In this document: in pieces, positions 52,324 through 61,352 of the stretch
Layout: every line of letters begins with the position of its first letter
Numbering within the stretch: the stretch's first letter is position 1
Origin: an uncultured Clostridia bacterium
GTDB lineage: Bacteria; Bacillota; Clostridia; TANB77; CAG-465
Direction: 5' to 3'
Length of the DNA: 64,000 nt
NCBI GenBank assembly: GCA_944388585.1
Contig: CALXJI010000005.1
Location: 1-64,000 of the forward strand
Translations under genes and position numbers: made by a program
The notes under the pieces: model-generated
The model's database searches: none
Told to the model about the DNA's origin: nothing
Seen by the model: the letters and a program-made list of their open reading frames with translations, nothing else

Positions 52324-53184
52324 CTAATACAAAACAGAGTTAATATCTTGATACTCTTTAGTATCATTATTTAAAATCATACCAGTATTTTCATCATATT
52401 CCCTTAATAAATTTTTAGATAAATTAGTAAAATATTCATTTTCCGCCATTTTTCTAATAAACATCATATATGTCTTTCCTTCTTCAAGTCTTATATCATT
52501 TTCTCCAAATTCACTTATATATACTTTTTCTTTTCCAGCATTTATATAATCTGTATATTCTTTTTCTATTCTGTCAATATCTAAAGGCTTCATATTATAA
52601 TAATTCCAGTATCTCATATATTGATTATATTCTAATATTCCACCATTTGCTTTTACAGTAAAAGTTTCATCTACTTTAAAATCTCCTCTTATATTTTTTA
52701 TGATTTTTACATTTGCTATAGTCCTTACTGGTACATAATCTTCTTTTACAAAATCCTGTCCTCCTTGAGTATAATATTTAGTATCATAATTTGTGTAACT
52801 AATACTTTCTACCTTAGCTATTACCACATCATAATCTAAGCTGCTAAATATAGTCTTTAAATCTGTTGTATCAATATCATATCGATAAGATAAAGCGTTA
52901 TTATTTTCTTTATTAACATTTATTACTCCATATAAATTGTCTACCTGTACATCATTATTTACATTTTCATCTGTATTTAATTTATTGTATTTTATATTAA
53001 CAAATATAACAGATAAAATAACAACTAAAAATATAACAATAGAAGCTACATATTTTAAATAATTATTTTTTCTATTTAATATTTTCTTATACATAACAGA
53101 TTTAATATCTTTATCTACTTTTTTAGGAACTCGAATTTGATTAATTTTTTCTTTTAACAATAAATCTAATTCATTATCACTCAT
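52324..53184 (-). CDS. Putative membrane anti-sigma factor
   Basis: A 286-aa protein with a cytoplasmic N-terminus (about 1-42, MSDNELDLLLKEKINQIRVPKKVDKDI), one membrane segment (about 43-63), and an extracytoplasmic domain of about 220 residues. Its start overlaps the stop of the ECF sigma gene (TAATG), which is the usual arrangement for a cognate anti-sigma. No zinc anti-sigma H-x3-C-x2-C motif is seen. The stimulus is unknown. Confidence 0.75.
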   Translation of the reverse strand: MSDNELDLLLKEKINQIRVPKKVDKDIKSVMYKKILNRKNNYLKYVASIVIFLVVILSVIFVNIKYNKLNTDENVNNDVQVDNLYGVINVNKENNNALSYRYDIDTTDLKTIFSSLDYDVVIAKVESISYTNYDTKYYTQGGQDFVKEDYVPVRTIANVKIIKNIRGDFKVDETFTVKANGGILEYNQYMRYWNYYNMKPLDIDRIEKEYTDYINAGKEKVYISEFGENDIRLEEGKTYMMFIRKMAENEYFTNLSKNLLREYDENTGMILNNDTKEYQDINSVLY

Positions 53185-53711
53185 TATTTATTCTCCTTTC
53201 CTAAATGTATTTTTATTTTATTTCTTATACTAGATAATTTACTTCTTAATGTACTTTCATTTATATCCAAAATCTCACTTATTTCCTTTGTTGTATACTC
53301 ATCTAAATAATACATAGTAATTAGAGTTTTTTCTTGCACATCTAGAAAGTCTATTATATTAAAAAAATTCATATTATTTTCCAAATCTATAAGATCACTT
53401 TCATACTTAAATTTATTTTCATCAAACTCACTATAAGAAAATATATTAATCTTCTTTTGATTATAAATTTTATTACATGAATTTATTAATATCTTAACAA
53501 TCCATGCATTAAATTTTTCAACTTCTTTTAATTTTTTTATATTTATATAAGCATACATAATAGCATCTTGCATAGCGTCTTTTATATCTTCTGTATTAGT
53601 AAGTCTGCTTCTTGCAATTATATATAATTTTCTTTCAACATTTTCAATCACCCTACAAAAAGCTTGCTTATCCCCATTTTGTGCTTTTTTTATTTCTAGA
53701 AGTACTTCCAT
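53184..53711 (-). CDS. ECF-family RNA polymerase sigma factor
   Basis: Alternative sigma factor with regions 2 and 4 only. Start ATG 53711 (MEVLLEIKKAQNGDKQAF) is chosen: AGGAG lies 8 nt upstream, and the longer frame adds an untypical 35 residues. Region 2 shows ARSRLTNTEDIKDAMQDAIMYAYINIKKL, and region 4 TLITMYYLDEYTTKEISEILDINESTLRSKLSSIRNKIK. 175 aa. Overlaps the putative anti-sigma gene. The upstream region contains an AT-rich promoter I could not assign. Confidence 0.9.
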   Translation of the reverse strand: MEVLLEIKKAQNGDKQAFCRVIENVERKLYIIARSRLTNTEDIKDAMQDAIMYAYINIKKLKEVEKFNAWIVKILINSCNKIYNQKKINIFSYSEFDENKFKYESDLIDLENNMNFFNIIDFLDVQEKTLITMYYLDEYTTKEISEILDINESTLRSKLSSIRNKIKIHLGKENK

Positions 53712-53795
53712 AATTTCTCCTCTCAAATTGTATATACACTTATATAGATACAAAAATTTTATATTTTGTCCATATATTTTTAATAAAAAGCAAAA

Positions 53796-53822
53796 AAGAC
53801 TTGGATTTTTTTCCAAGTCTTA
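53796..53822 (-). terminator. Terminator of the alpha ribosomal operon
   Basis: AAGACTTGGA and TCCAAGTCTT pair around TTTTTT, followed by a T-run on the minus strand, just past the rplQ stop. Confidence 0.87.
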
Positions 53823-53829
53823 ATTTTTA

Positions 53830-54351
53830 CTATATTAATTCAATTATAGCCATATCTGCTCCGTCACCGTGTCTAGCAACTAATTTAGTTATTCTTGTAT
53901 AACCACCTTTAGCTTCATATTTTGGAGCAATTTCGTTAAATAATTTTTCAGTTAAGTCAATTGTATTTCCTTTAGAATCACTTACTTTATTTAATGTTTT
54001 AAACATTTTTCTTCTTGCAGCAAGTTTAGAGGCACTATCAACTTTGACTTCTTCTTTTACTACTTCTCTTACTATAACTTCATATTTATTTCCATTTTTT
54101 GATGTTTTAGTTTCTTTAACTTTCTTACCATTTTTATCTAATTTAGCTCTTGAAACTATTTTTTCTTTAGTTTCAAAGTTATCTTTTTCTTTAATCGCTA
54201 AATCAATTAAACTATCTGCTAGAGGCTTAACTTCTTTTGCTTTTGCAAGAGTAGTTTCAACTCTACCATTAAGAATTAAAGAAGTAACTAAATTATTTAG
54301 CATTGCTTTTCTATGAGAAGTTGTTCTTGAAAGTTTTCTTGTTCCTGGCAT
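53830..54351 (-). CDS. rplQ: 50S ribosomal protein L17 with internal insertion
   Basis: L17 ends are normal: MPGTRKLSRTTSHRKAMLNNLVTSLILNGRVETT at the N-terminus (split here) and EIAPKYEAKGGYTRITKLVARHGDGADMAIIELI at the C-terminus. At 173 aa the protein is about 50 residues longer than usual because of a Lys/Glu-rich insertion at about 60-110 (SKNGNKYEVIVREVVKEEVK). The insert sits between two helices and probably protrudes from the ribosome. Last gene of the operon, 19 bp after rpoA. Confidence 0.92.
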   Translation of the reverse strand: MPGTRKLSRTTSHRKAMLNNLVTSLILNGRVETTLAKAKEVKPLADSLIDLAIKEKDNFETKEKIVSRAKLDKNGKKVKETKTSKNGNKYEVIVREVVKEEVKVDSASKLAARRKMFKTLNKVSDSKGNTIDLTEKLFNEIAPKYEAKGGYTRITKLVARHGDGADMAIIELI

Positions 54352-54370
54352 TGTAAATTTCCTCCTTTAA

Positions 54371-55318
54371 TTAGTCTTCTTTACTTTTAAATTCAAGTCC
54401 TAAATCTGCGATTTTATTCATTACTTCTTCTAATGATTTTTTACCTAGATTACGAACTTTTATCATATCTTGTTCAGTCTTACTTACTATATCTGCTACT
54501 GTATGTATTCCTGCTCTTTTTAAGCAATTATATGATCTTACTGAAAATTCTAACTCTTCAATAGGTGTTTCAAGAAGTTTATCTTTCATAGATAATTCTT
54601 TTTGAGACATAATTGACATAGTTTTTGCTATTTCAGATAAATCAATGAACATTTCTAGATGCTCGTTTAAAATTTTAGCAGCCATACTTAAAGCCTGATA
54701 TGGTTCAATAACACCGTTTGTCCAAATATCCATAGTTAATTTATCATAATCTGCTCTTTGACCAACTCTAGTTTTTTCAATTTGAAAATTCACTTTCTTT
54801 ACAGGTGTAAATATTGAATCTATAGGTAAAACGTTAGCTGGTAAGTCTTCATAATTAGCTCTACTACCTTCTCTATATCCTCTTCCTTTTATAGCAGTCA
54901 TTTCAATATTTAATTCTGCATCATCATCTAAATAAGCAATATGTAAATCTTTATTTACAACTGATAAAGTTGAATCAGTAATTATATCTCCTGCTAAAAC
55001 TTCACAAGGTCCTTTTGCTTTAATAGATAATTCTTTATCTTCTCTATCATCAGATTTTAAGCAAACTTGTTTTAAGTTTAGAATTAAATCTGTAACATTT
55101 TCTGTAACACCTGGTATTGTAGAAAATTCATGTGCTATACCATCAATTTTAATAGTATCAATAGCATATCCTGGTAAAGAAGAAAGTAATATTCTTCTTA
55201 ATGAATTACCTAGTGTAATTCCAAATCCTCTCTCTAGAGGTTCAACTTCAAATCTTGCATAAAATGTATCTGCATCAACATTAACACATTTTATTTCTGG
55301 TCTTTGCATTTCAATCAT
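54371..55318 (-). CDS. rpoA: RNA polymerase alpha subunit
   Basis: Start ATG 55318 (MIEMQRPEIKCV) has AGGAGG just upstream; the longer frame is not needed. N-terminal assembly domain with FARFEVEPLERGFGITLGNSLRRILLSSLPG-type region (split here) and C-terminal domain with IEELEFSVRSYNCLKRAGI and VRNLGKKSLEEVMNKI. About 315 aa, normal. Confidence 0.97.
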   Translation of the reverse strand: MIEMQRPEIKCVNVDADTFYARFEVEPLERGFGITLGNSLRRILLSSLPGYAIDTIKIDGIAHEFSTIPGVTENVTDLILNLKQVCLKSDDREDKELSIKAKGPCEVLAGDIITDSTLSVVNKDLHIAYLDDDAELNIEMTAIKGRGYREGSRANYEDLPANVLPIDSIFTPVKKVNFQIEKTRVGQRADYDKLTMDIWTNGVIEPYQALSMAAKILNEHLEMFIDLSEIAKTMSIMSQKELSMKDKLLETPIEELEFSVRSYNCLKRAGIHTVADIVSKTEQDMIKVRNLGKKSLEEVMNKIADLGLEFKSKED

Positions 55319-55385
55319 TTTATTTCCTCCTTCTAGCACGCTCTGATTACACGCACTATTTTAAATGATTTTATTTATCCTTTAA

Positions 55386-56015
55386 CTAGTTTTTAGAATA
55401 TAACTCAACTATTAGATTTTCTTGAACGTCTAAGTCTACATCATCTCTAACTGGTTTTCTTAATACTTTTGCTTCCATTTTTTCTCTGTCAAGTTCTAAC
55501 CAAGATGGAACTGCTTTTAATTTGTTAGCTTCTAGTGTATTTACTATAGCTTTATTATCTTTTTTAGAATCTCTAACTTTTACAACATCTCCAACTTTTA
55601 AAATATATGATGGAATGTTTACTTTTTTACCATTAACTTCTAACATTTCGTAGCTTACTAATTGTCTAGCTTCAGCTCTTGAAGCACCAACTCCCATTCT
55701 ATAAGCAACATTGTCTAATCTTAATTCTAATTGTTCAAATAATACATCAGAAGTAACTCCTTCTCTTCTGAATGCTTCTTCATAGTATTTTCTAAATTGT
55801 GATTCAGAAACTCTATAATATGTTTTTGCTTTTTGTTTTGCTCTTAGTTGAAGACCATATTCAGATAATTTTACTCTGTTTTTACCATGTTGTCCTGGAG
55901 CATATGATCTTCTGTCTATAGCGCATTTTGTTGTATTACATCTTTCGCCTTTTAAGAAAAGTTTAGAACCTTCTCTTCTACATTTCTTACATACTGCGTC
56001 TGTATATCTTGCCAT
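55386..56015 (-). CDS. rpsD: 30S ribosomal protein S4
   Basis: The 209-aa product is the zinc-binding type: CKKCRREGSKLFLKGERC followed by the fourth Cys in TTKCAIDRR. S4 domain LELRLDNVAYRMG is present. Same operon, 46 bp gap to rpoA start region. Confidence 0.97.
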   Translation of the reverse strand: MARYTDAVCKKCRREGSKLFLKGERCNTTKCAIDRRSYAPGQHGKNRVKLSEYGLQLRAKQKAKTYYRVSESQFRKYYEEAFRREGVTSDVLFEQLELRLDNVAYRMGVGASRAEARQLVSYEMLEVNGKKVNIPSYILKVGDVVKVRDSKKDNKAIVNTLEANKLKAVPSWLELDREKMEAKVLRKPVRDDVDLDVQENLIVELYSKN

Positions 56016-56033
56016 TTTATCTTTACACCCCCA

Positions 56034-56426
56034 CTATACTCTTCTTCTTTTTGGTGGTCTACAACCATTATGTGGTATTGGAGTAACATCTTTAATCATG
56101 TTTATTTCCAATCCTGCAGCTTGAATTGATCTTATTGCTGCTTCTCTTCCAGAACCAGGTCCTTTTACAAATACTTCTACTGTTTTTAATCCTTGTTCTT
56201 TAGCAGCATTAGCTGCTGCTTCTGCTGCTTGACCTGCTGCAAAAGGAGTATTTTTTCTAGAACCTTTAAATCCTAATCCACCAGCACTAGCCCATGATAA
56301 TACATTACCTTGAGAATCTGTCATTGTAACAATAGTATTGTTAAATGAAGATTGAATGTGTGCAGCACCAGTTGATACATTCTTTTTAACTTTTTTCTTT
56401 GATACTACTTTTTTCTTATCAGCCAT
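56034..56426 (-). CDS. rpsK: 30S ribosomal protein S11
   Basis: The 130-aa product has [35 protein letters not shown] and the C-terminal [16 protein letters not shown]. Position between rpsM and rpsD is canonical. Confidence 0.97.
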   Translation of the reverse strand: MADKKKVVSKKKVKKNVSTGAAHIQSSFNNTIVTMTDSQGNVLSWASAGGLGFKGSRKNTPFAAGQAAEAAANAAKEQGLKTVEVFVKGPGSGREAAIRSIQAAGLEINMIKDVTPIPHNGCRPPKRRRV

Positions 56427-56431
56427 TTTTA

Positions 56432-56803
56432 CTATACTCCTTTCTTACCTGCTATTGCTATTGCTTTACCTTTTCTTGTTCTAGCATTTGTTTTTGTTCT
56501 TTGACCACGAACAGGTAATTTTCTTTTATGTCTTTGTCCTCTGTAGCAATTAATTTCCATTAATCTTTTAATGTTTAAAGCTACTTCTTTACGAAGATCT
56601 CCTTCAACAACATAATCTCTCTCGATTATTTCTCTGATTTTTGCTTCTTCATCTTCTGTAAAATCTTTTACTCTTTTTGTTGTTTCGATACCAGCTTCTG
56701 CTAATATCTTTCTAGATGCAGAACGTCCTATACCATATATTGCTGTTAGTCCAATTTCTGCAACTTTGTTTTTTGGTAAATCTACTCCAGCTATACGTGC
56801 CAT
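56432..56803 (-). CDS. rpsM: 30S ribosomal protein S13
   Basis: The 123-aa product begins [20 protein letters not shown] and contains [12 protein letters not shown] and the basic tail [21 protein letters not shown]. Lies between rpmJ and rpsK. Confidence 0.97.
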   Translation of the reverse strand: MARIAGVDLPKNKVAEIGLTAIYGIGRSASRKILAEAGIETTKRVKDFTEDEEAKIREIIERDYVVEGDLRKEVALNIKRLMEINCYRGQRHKRKLPVRGQRTKTNARTRKGKAIAIAGKKGV

Positions 56804-56820
56804 TTACTATACCCCCCAAA

Positions 56821-56934
56821 TTAACCTTGTCTTTGTTTGTGTTTAGGATTTTCACAGATTACACGAACTACGCCGTTTCTTCTGATAACCTTACACTTTT
56901 CACAAATTTTCTTTACAGATGGTCTTACTTTCAT
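56821..56934 (-). CDS. rpmJ: 50S ribosomal protein L36
   Basis: A 37-aa protein: [20 protein letters not shown], then a C-terminal [13 protein letters not shown]. The CxxC...CxxxxH zinc motif is complete, i.e. the C+ form. AGGGAGG precedes the ATG. Located between infA and rpsM, the usual place. The 155 bp between it and infA shows nothing else. Confidence 0.97.
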   Translation of the reverse strand: MKVRPSVKKICEKCKVIRRNGVVRVICENPKHKQRQG

Positions 56935-57091
56935 TTTAAATCCTCCCTAAAAGTTTTGTTAATTAATTAACAAAAGTAAGTATAAAATTATATATAATAA
57001 ATAATCTTTTTAAAATAAAAGAATTCTAGGCTTAAATTCTTTTACAGCCGCTTCAAAAAGACTATTTATATCTAAGTTATTAAATAATAGG

Positions 57092-57313
57092 TTATTTACT
57101 TTTTCTCCATGTAATTCTGCCTTTATTTAAATCATATGTAGATAACTCAATTCTAACTTCATCACCAGGTAAGATTTTTATGTAATGCATTCTTAACTTT
57201 CCTGATATATGAGCTAAAACCTCATGTCCATTTTGAAGTCTTACTTTAAATGTTGCATTTGGTAATGCATCAACAACAACTCCTTCAACTTCTATAACGT
57301 CATCTTTTGGCAT
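57092..57313 (-). CDS. infA: Translation initiation factor IF-1
   Basis: The 73-aa OB-fold protein has [41 protein letters not shown] and a C-terminal [14 protein letters not shown] lies upstream. First gene of the infA-rpmJ-rpsM-rpsK-rpsD-rpoA-rplQ operon, with its own consensus promoter. Confidence 0.97.
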   Translation of the reverse strand: MPKDDVIEVEGVVVDALPNATFKVRLQNGHEVLAHISGKLRMHYIKILPGDEVRIELSTYDLNKGRITWRKSK

Positions 57314-57368
57314 TCTTCTACCTCCCTATTATCTTTAGTGCTCTATTAGAGCAAAATATAACACATAT

Positions 57369-57397
57369 ATTATAGCTTAAATTATAAATATTGTCAA
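57369..57397 (-). promoter_or_regulatory. Sigma-A promoter of the infA operon
   Basis: Minus-strand TTGACA (57392-57397), 17-bp spacer and TATAAT (57369-57374), perfect consensus. A small GCTCT...AGAGC hairpin lies in the leader. Confidence 0.93.
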
Positions 57398-57434
57398 CTG
57401 TTTTATCACTTTTTTTTGATATTTACGTACTTTA

Positions 57435-57464
57435 AAAAAGAAACCTATTTTTAAATAGATTTCT
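57435..57464 (-). terminator. Terminator of map
   Basis: AGAAACCTAT pairs with ATAGATTTCT (one wobble), and TTTTTT follows on the minus strand. Confidence 0.8.
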
Positions 57465-57472
57465 GTATTAAA

Positions 57473-58273
57473 TTATTTAACATTATTTTCTTGTTTTTCT
57501 TTTTTTGTCATTGTAAGTATTTCAGGACCATTTTTTGTTATTAAAATAGTATTTTCATAATGTGCTGCTAAACTTCCATCTTCTGTTATTATTGTCCATC
57601 CATCACTAAGTTCTAATATATCTGGTTTTCCCTCAATTACCATAGGTTCAATTGCAAGAGTCATTCCTTCTTGAAGTCTTACGCCTCTTCCAGCTTTTCC
57701 ATAATTTGGAATACCTGGATCTTCATGCATATCTCTTCCAATACCATGTCCTTGAAACTCGCGAACTACACTATATCCTTGTGATGCAACATATTCTCCT
57801 ATTGCATGACAAACATCACCTATTCTATTTCCTACTTTTGCATATTTAATTCCTTCAAAAAATGCTTGCTTTGTAACTTCTACTAGTCTTTGTGCCTCTT
57901 TAGTACCTTTTCCTACAATAAAAGTTCTTGCTGCATCCCCATTGAAACCATTTTTTAAAGCGACTGTATCAATACTTACAACATCTCCTTCTTGTATAAT
58001 TCTTTTTTTAGAAGGTATTCCATGAATTACTTCATCATTTATTGATACACATATAGATGCAGGAAATGGAGGAACTCCTCTTATTCCTATATCATATCCT
58101 TTTTCTGCGGGAATTGCACCTAAACTTCTCATTTTCTTTTCTGCTATTTGGTCAAGCTCAAAAGTAGACATTCCAGGTTTAATTTTATTTTCAAGTTCTT
58201 CATACACTAAAGCTACTACTTTACAAGCTTCTCTCATACATTCTATTTCTTTAGAATTTTTAATACTTATCAT
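57473..58273 (-). CDS. map: Methionine aminopeptidase, type I
   Basis: Removes N-terminal methionine from new proteins. Metal ligands lie in the usual places: VSIDTVALKNGFNGDAARTF (Asp, Asp), GHGIGRDMHEDPGIPNYG (His), MTLAIEPMV (Glu) and TEDGSLAAHYENTI (Glu). The 266-aa length is slightly longer than the common 250. It follows adk by 20 bp. Confidence 0.95.
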   Translation of the reverse strand: MISIKNSKEIECMREACKVVALVYEELENKIKPGMSTFELDQIAEKKMRSLGAIPAEKGYDIGIRGVPPFPASICVSINDEVIHGIPSKKRIIQEGDVVSIDTVALKNGFNGDAARTFIVGKGTKEAQRLVEVTKQAFFEGIKYAKVGNRIGDVCHAIGEYVASQGYSVVREFQGHGIGRDMHEDPGIPNYGKAGRGVRLQEGMTLAIEPMVIEGKPDILELSDGWTIITEDGSLAAHYENTILITKNGPEILTMTKKEKQENNVK

Positions 58274-58293
58274 TTTAAATCACACTTTCTAAT

Positions 58294-58911
58294 TTATTTT
58301 TTAGCATCTTCTATTACAGATTCAGGATTAGAAGATGCGTCTACTGTCATTAATAATCCTTTTTGTCTATAATAATCTAATATTGCTTTGGCATTTTCTC
58401 TATAAGTGTTAATTCTTTTAGACAAAGTTTCTTTTGTATCATCTGTTCTAACACTTAAATGTCCACCACAATCATCACATACATCCTCAACTTTAGGTGG
58501 AAAATCTATACCATATACTCTTCCACACTTTTCACATTTTTTTCTTTCCAATATTCTTTTGAATGCAAGTTCATCTGGAACAGTAAGTTCAATAACTTTT
58601 GTTATACTTCTTCCTAATTTATTTAATAATTCATCTAATAACTCTGCTTGTTTAAATGTTCTTGGATATCCATCTAAAACAAAACCATCTTTACAGTCAT
58701 CTTTTTTTATTCTATCCTCTAGTAACTTTGTAATTATCTCATCAGATATAAGTATTCCTTTTGAAAGTTTTTCTCTTATATCTTCATCATGTAAAGCAAC
58801 TTCTCTTAACATATCACCAGTTGCTATATGTGGTATTTTTAAAGCATTTGCAAGTATCTCAGATCTTGTACCTTTTCCTGTTGCAGGACCACCTGTTAAA
58901 ATATAAATCAT
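58294..58911 (-). CDS. adk: Adenylate kinase
   Basis: Converts ATP plus AMP to two ADP. The P-loop is GGPATGKGT instead of the common GPPGAGKGT, and the zinc LID has CEKCGRVYGIDFPPKVEDVCDDCGG. HIATGDMLRE and DGYPRTFKQAE are typical. At 205 aa it is about 10 residues shorter than usual. secY, which usually precedes adk, is absent; the threonylcarbamoyl-AMP synthase gene lies upstream. Confidence 0.93.
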   Translation of the reverse strand: MIYILTGGPATGKGTRSEILANALKIPHIATGDMLREVALHDEDIREKLSKGILISDEIITKLLEDRIKKDDCKDGFVLDGYPRTFKQAELLDELLNKLGRSITKVIELTVPDELAFKRILERKKCEKCGRVYGIDFPPKVEDVCDDCGGHLSVRTDDTKETLSKRINTYRENAKAILDYYRQKGLLMTVDASSNPESVIEDAKK

Positions 58912-58961
58912 TCAAATCACTCCTATTTTTTCAACAACTATATTATTACACAAATTTAAAT

Positions 58962-58988
58962 AAAAGTAAAGTTTTAACTTTTACTTTT
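58962..58988 (-). terminator. Terminator of the sua5 gene
   Basis: AAAAGTAAAGTT pairs with AACTTTTACTTTT (one bulge), followed by a T-rich run on the minus strand. Confidence 0.7.
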
Positions 58989-60030
58989 ATAATATATTAT
59001 ATTCACATGCTCTAATTAATCTATTTTCTATTGCCGTTCCAATATGATCTTTATTTATTCCTTCTATTAAACAAACATCTAATTCTAATTTATCTATATA
59101 TCTTAATATAGAGAAGATATTTTTAGATATTTGAAGCTGATTTTTTATACTGCCCATTTTAATAAACTCAATATTTCTATCTTTAAAATATTTAGCATGT
59201 TCATCAAAACATACAACAGCCACTCTTAAATTTTTATTATCCTTTATATACTTGTCCACTTTATCCACCATTATTTGATCTTTTGCATATTCTACTAATA
59301 TCGTTTTTGTACTTGGTGCATAATGTCTATGTTTCATACCTGGAGATTCTACTTTTTCATTTTCTTTTACGTCTTCAAAAATATGCTTATCTAACTTAAC
59401 ATTAACTCCTAACTCTTCTATATCTTCTAAACTAATTTTACCAGGTCTTAATATTATAACTGTATCATTTTCTACTTTAACCACTGTAGATTCTATCCCT
59501 ATATCTGTAAAACCACCATCTACAAATAAGTCTACTCTATCTTTTAATTCATTATAAATATCTTCTAGTTTAGTTCCACTAGGTCTACCCGATATATTAG
59601 CACTAGGAGCTGCAATTGGTATATTAAATGTCTCTATTATTTTTAATGCTATATTATTTGAAGGCATTCTAACCCCAACAGTATCAAGTCCTGCTGTTAC
59701 AGACTTTGCTACATTATTACTACTTTTTAAAATTATTGTAAGTGGTCCTGGCCAAAACTTATCCATTAACTTTTTTTCAATACTATTAATATTTGTAGCA
59801 ACATATTTTAGCATCTCATAATCACTTATATGCACAATTAATGGATTATCTTGTGGTCTTCCCTTTGCTTTAAATATTTTTTCTACAGCTTTATCATTTG
59901 TAGCATCTGCACCTATACCATAAACTGTTTCTGTTGGAAAAACTACAATTCCTCCTTCTTTTAATATATTAGCTATATTCTCTAATTCTTCTTGATTTAT
60001 GTTTTCTTTGAAATTATATATACTACTCAT
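58987..60030 (-). CDS. L-threonylcarbamoyladenylate synthase (Sua5 type)
   Basis: First step of tRNA t6A formation: threonine, bicarbonate and ATP to threonylcarbamoyl-AMP. The YrdC domain (about 1-210) has GGIVVFPTETVYGIGADATND, KGRPQDNPLIVHI and PSANISGRPSGT; a C-terminal Sua5 domain follows (about 240-345). 347 aa is the long Sua5 type. Confidence 0.93.
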   Translation of the reverse strand: MSSIYNFKENINQEELENIANILKEGGIVVFPTETVYGIGADATNDKAVEKIFKAKGRPQDNPLIVHISDYEMLKYVATNINSIEKKLMDKFWPGPLTIILKSSNNVAKSVTAGLDTVGVRMPSNNIALKIIETFNIPIAAPSANISGRPSGTKLEDIYNELKDRVDLFVDGGFTDIGIESTVVKVENDTVIILRPGKISLEDIEELGVNVKLDKHIFEDVKENEKVESPGMKHRHYAPSTKTILVEYAKDQIMVDKVDKYIKDNKNLRVAVVCFDEHAKYFKDRNIEFIKMGSIKNQLQISKNIFSILRYIDKLELDVCLIEGINKDHIGTAIENRLIRACEYNIL

Positions 60031-60124
60031 TTCTACCTCACAACAACATTATTATATCATTAAAGTCAAATAAACCTAGAAGATACAATATCCTCTAGGT
60101 TGTTATAAAACATTTTAAAACATT

Positions 60125-60319
60125 CTATTGCCTTGTTTTATCATCATTTATAAAGTCATCATCATTAAAGCCTTTTAGTTCATCTTTTTTATTTTCTCTT
60201 AAAATGCAAAATATTACGTATCCTATAGCAAAAGCTATAGCAACACCTACTATTATTAGACCATCGGTACTAAAAAAACCTCCTGTTACAGGTAACATCA
60301 AATCGTTTTCCATTATCAT
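60125..60319 (-). CDS. Minimal LPVTGG cell-wall sorting signal peptide
   Basis: A 64-aa frame that consists almost only of a sortase signal: LMLPVTGG, a hydrophobic segment of about 22 residues (LIIVGVAIAFAIGYVIFCIL) and a charged tail with RENKKDE. There is no signal peptide and only eight residues before the motif. AGAGGT lies about 7 nt upstream of the ATG (MIMENDL). It may be a real mini-protein or the 3' end of a decayed surface protein whose upstream part is lost in the AT-rich region. The 5' direction shows no continuation of the frame. Confidence 0.55.
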   Translation of the reverse strand: MIMENDLMLPVTGGFFSTDGLIIVGVAIAFAIGYVIFCILRENKKDELKGFNDDDFINDDKTRQ

Positions 60320-61316
60320 ATACCTCTCTTATGTATAACTTATATATTAACTTTATATTACTTCAAATATTTAAACTTTACTATTGTTATAATTATTAGT
60401 AATCATTATATCTTAATAAACTTAAAGAAATACTAATAAAAAATTTTTTAAAATATATTTAATTTCATTTATTATATAATATTCTTTAAAGCGCATAACA
60501 ATATATTTAAATATTTTATATAAGTATATTATCAAAAATATTAAATTTAATATTTTTAAATAATATAGTTTATATGAATATAAAACATTATATAATAACA
60601 TACTGTCTATAACTTAGACATAAAATTTTTTAGATAATACTTAAATTATAAATAATTAAATTTATGAGCTCTACATAATAGGAATTTTACCTACCTCAAA
60701 TATAATAATTATCTCATCTTTAAAAATCATAATTTAAAACTATCTTTTCTTTAAACTATCAACCTCTTCTCTATATACGAAATATTAATACTAATTAATA
60801 TCTTAAATAATTACTAATACTTTTTTACCATATAGGCTCTTATCCGTTCATTATTTTTTCCTTTTTAATTTCATTCGTATAGAATTATTTATTTTTTAAA
60901 ATAATAACTAAAGACAAAATAATATCCTTCAAATCTTTTCCCACACCTTTTATTCCATTTCATACTGATGTGGAGTTATATACTTAAAACTAATAGTGTT
61001 GGGGGAACTATATTTAGTGTATTAACCAATTCTATATTATATTATTTATTACTTTACATTAACATTTTCTTTTTTAAAATAATTATATTTTCCTATTTAC
61101 TAATCTCACATTTATCAATTAAATTTATTTTTTTCTTAACTGAATTCTAACACAAGACTTTTTAGTATGCAATAGTTTATTTTACTTTTTATGTAATGTT
61201 TTTCCTTTAATATTATCTAATTTTTAATATTATTACATAAATATTATATTTACATATAATAAATCTTAATAATAATAATATTATTTAAATTTTAATTGAG
61301 ATTTACGTATTTAGGC
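60320..61316. other. AT-rich stretch of about 1 kb without a recognisable gene
   Basis: No open frame with family features, no repeats and no RNA gene visible. A 60-codon plus-strand frame (60968-61150) is hydrophobic, has no ribosome binding site and is probably chance. The stretch separates the LPVTGG mini-gene from the frameshifted thioester-like gene and may be the remnant of a decayed surface gene. Confidence 0.5.
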
Positions 61317-61352
61317 AACAAAAAAACTACTAAAAATTAGTAGTTTTTTGTT
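61317..61352 (-). terminator. Terminator of the thioester-like gene
   Basis: AACAAAAAAACTACTAA and TTAGTAGTTTTTTGTT form a stem that contains the stop codon of the gene; T-rich sequence follows on the minus strand. Confidence 0.8.

Noticed and set aside
60968-61150. A 60-codon plus-strand hydrophobic frame in the 1-kb gap
   Set aside because: No ribosome binding site, no promoter, very biased AT composition, nothing similar recognised.
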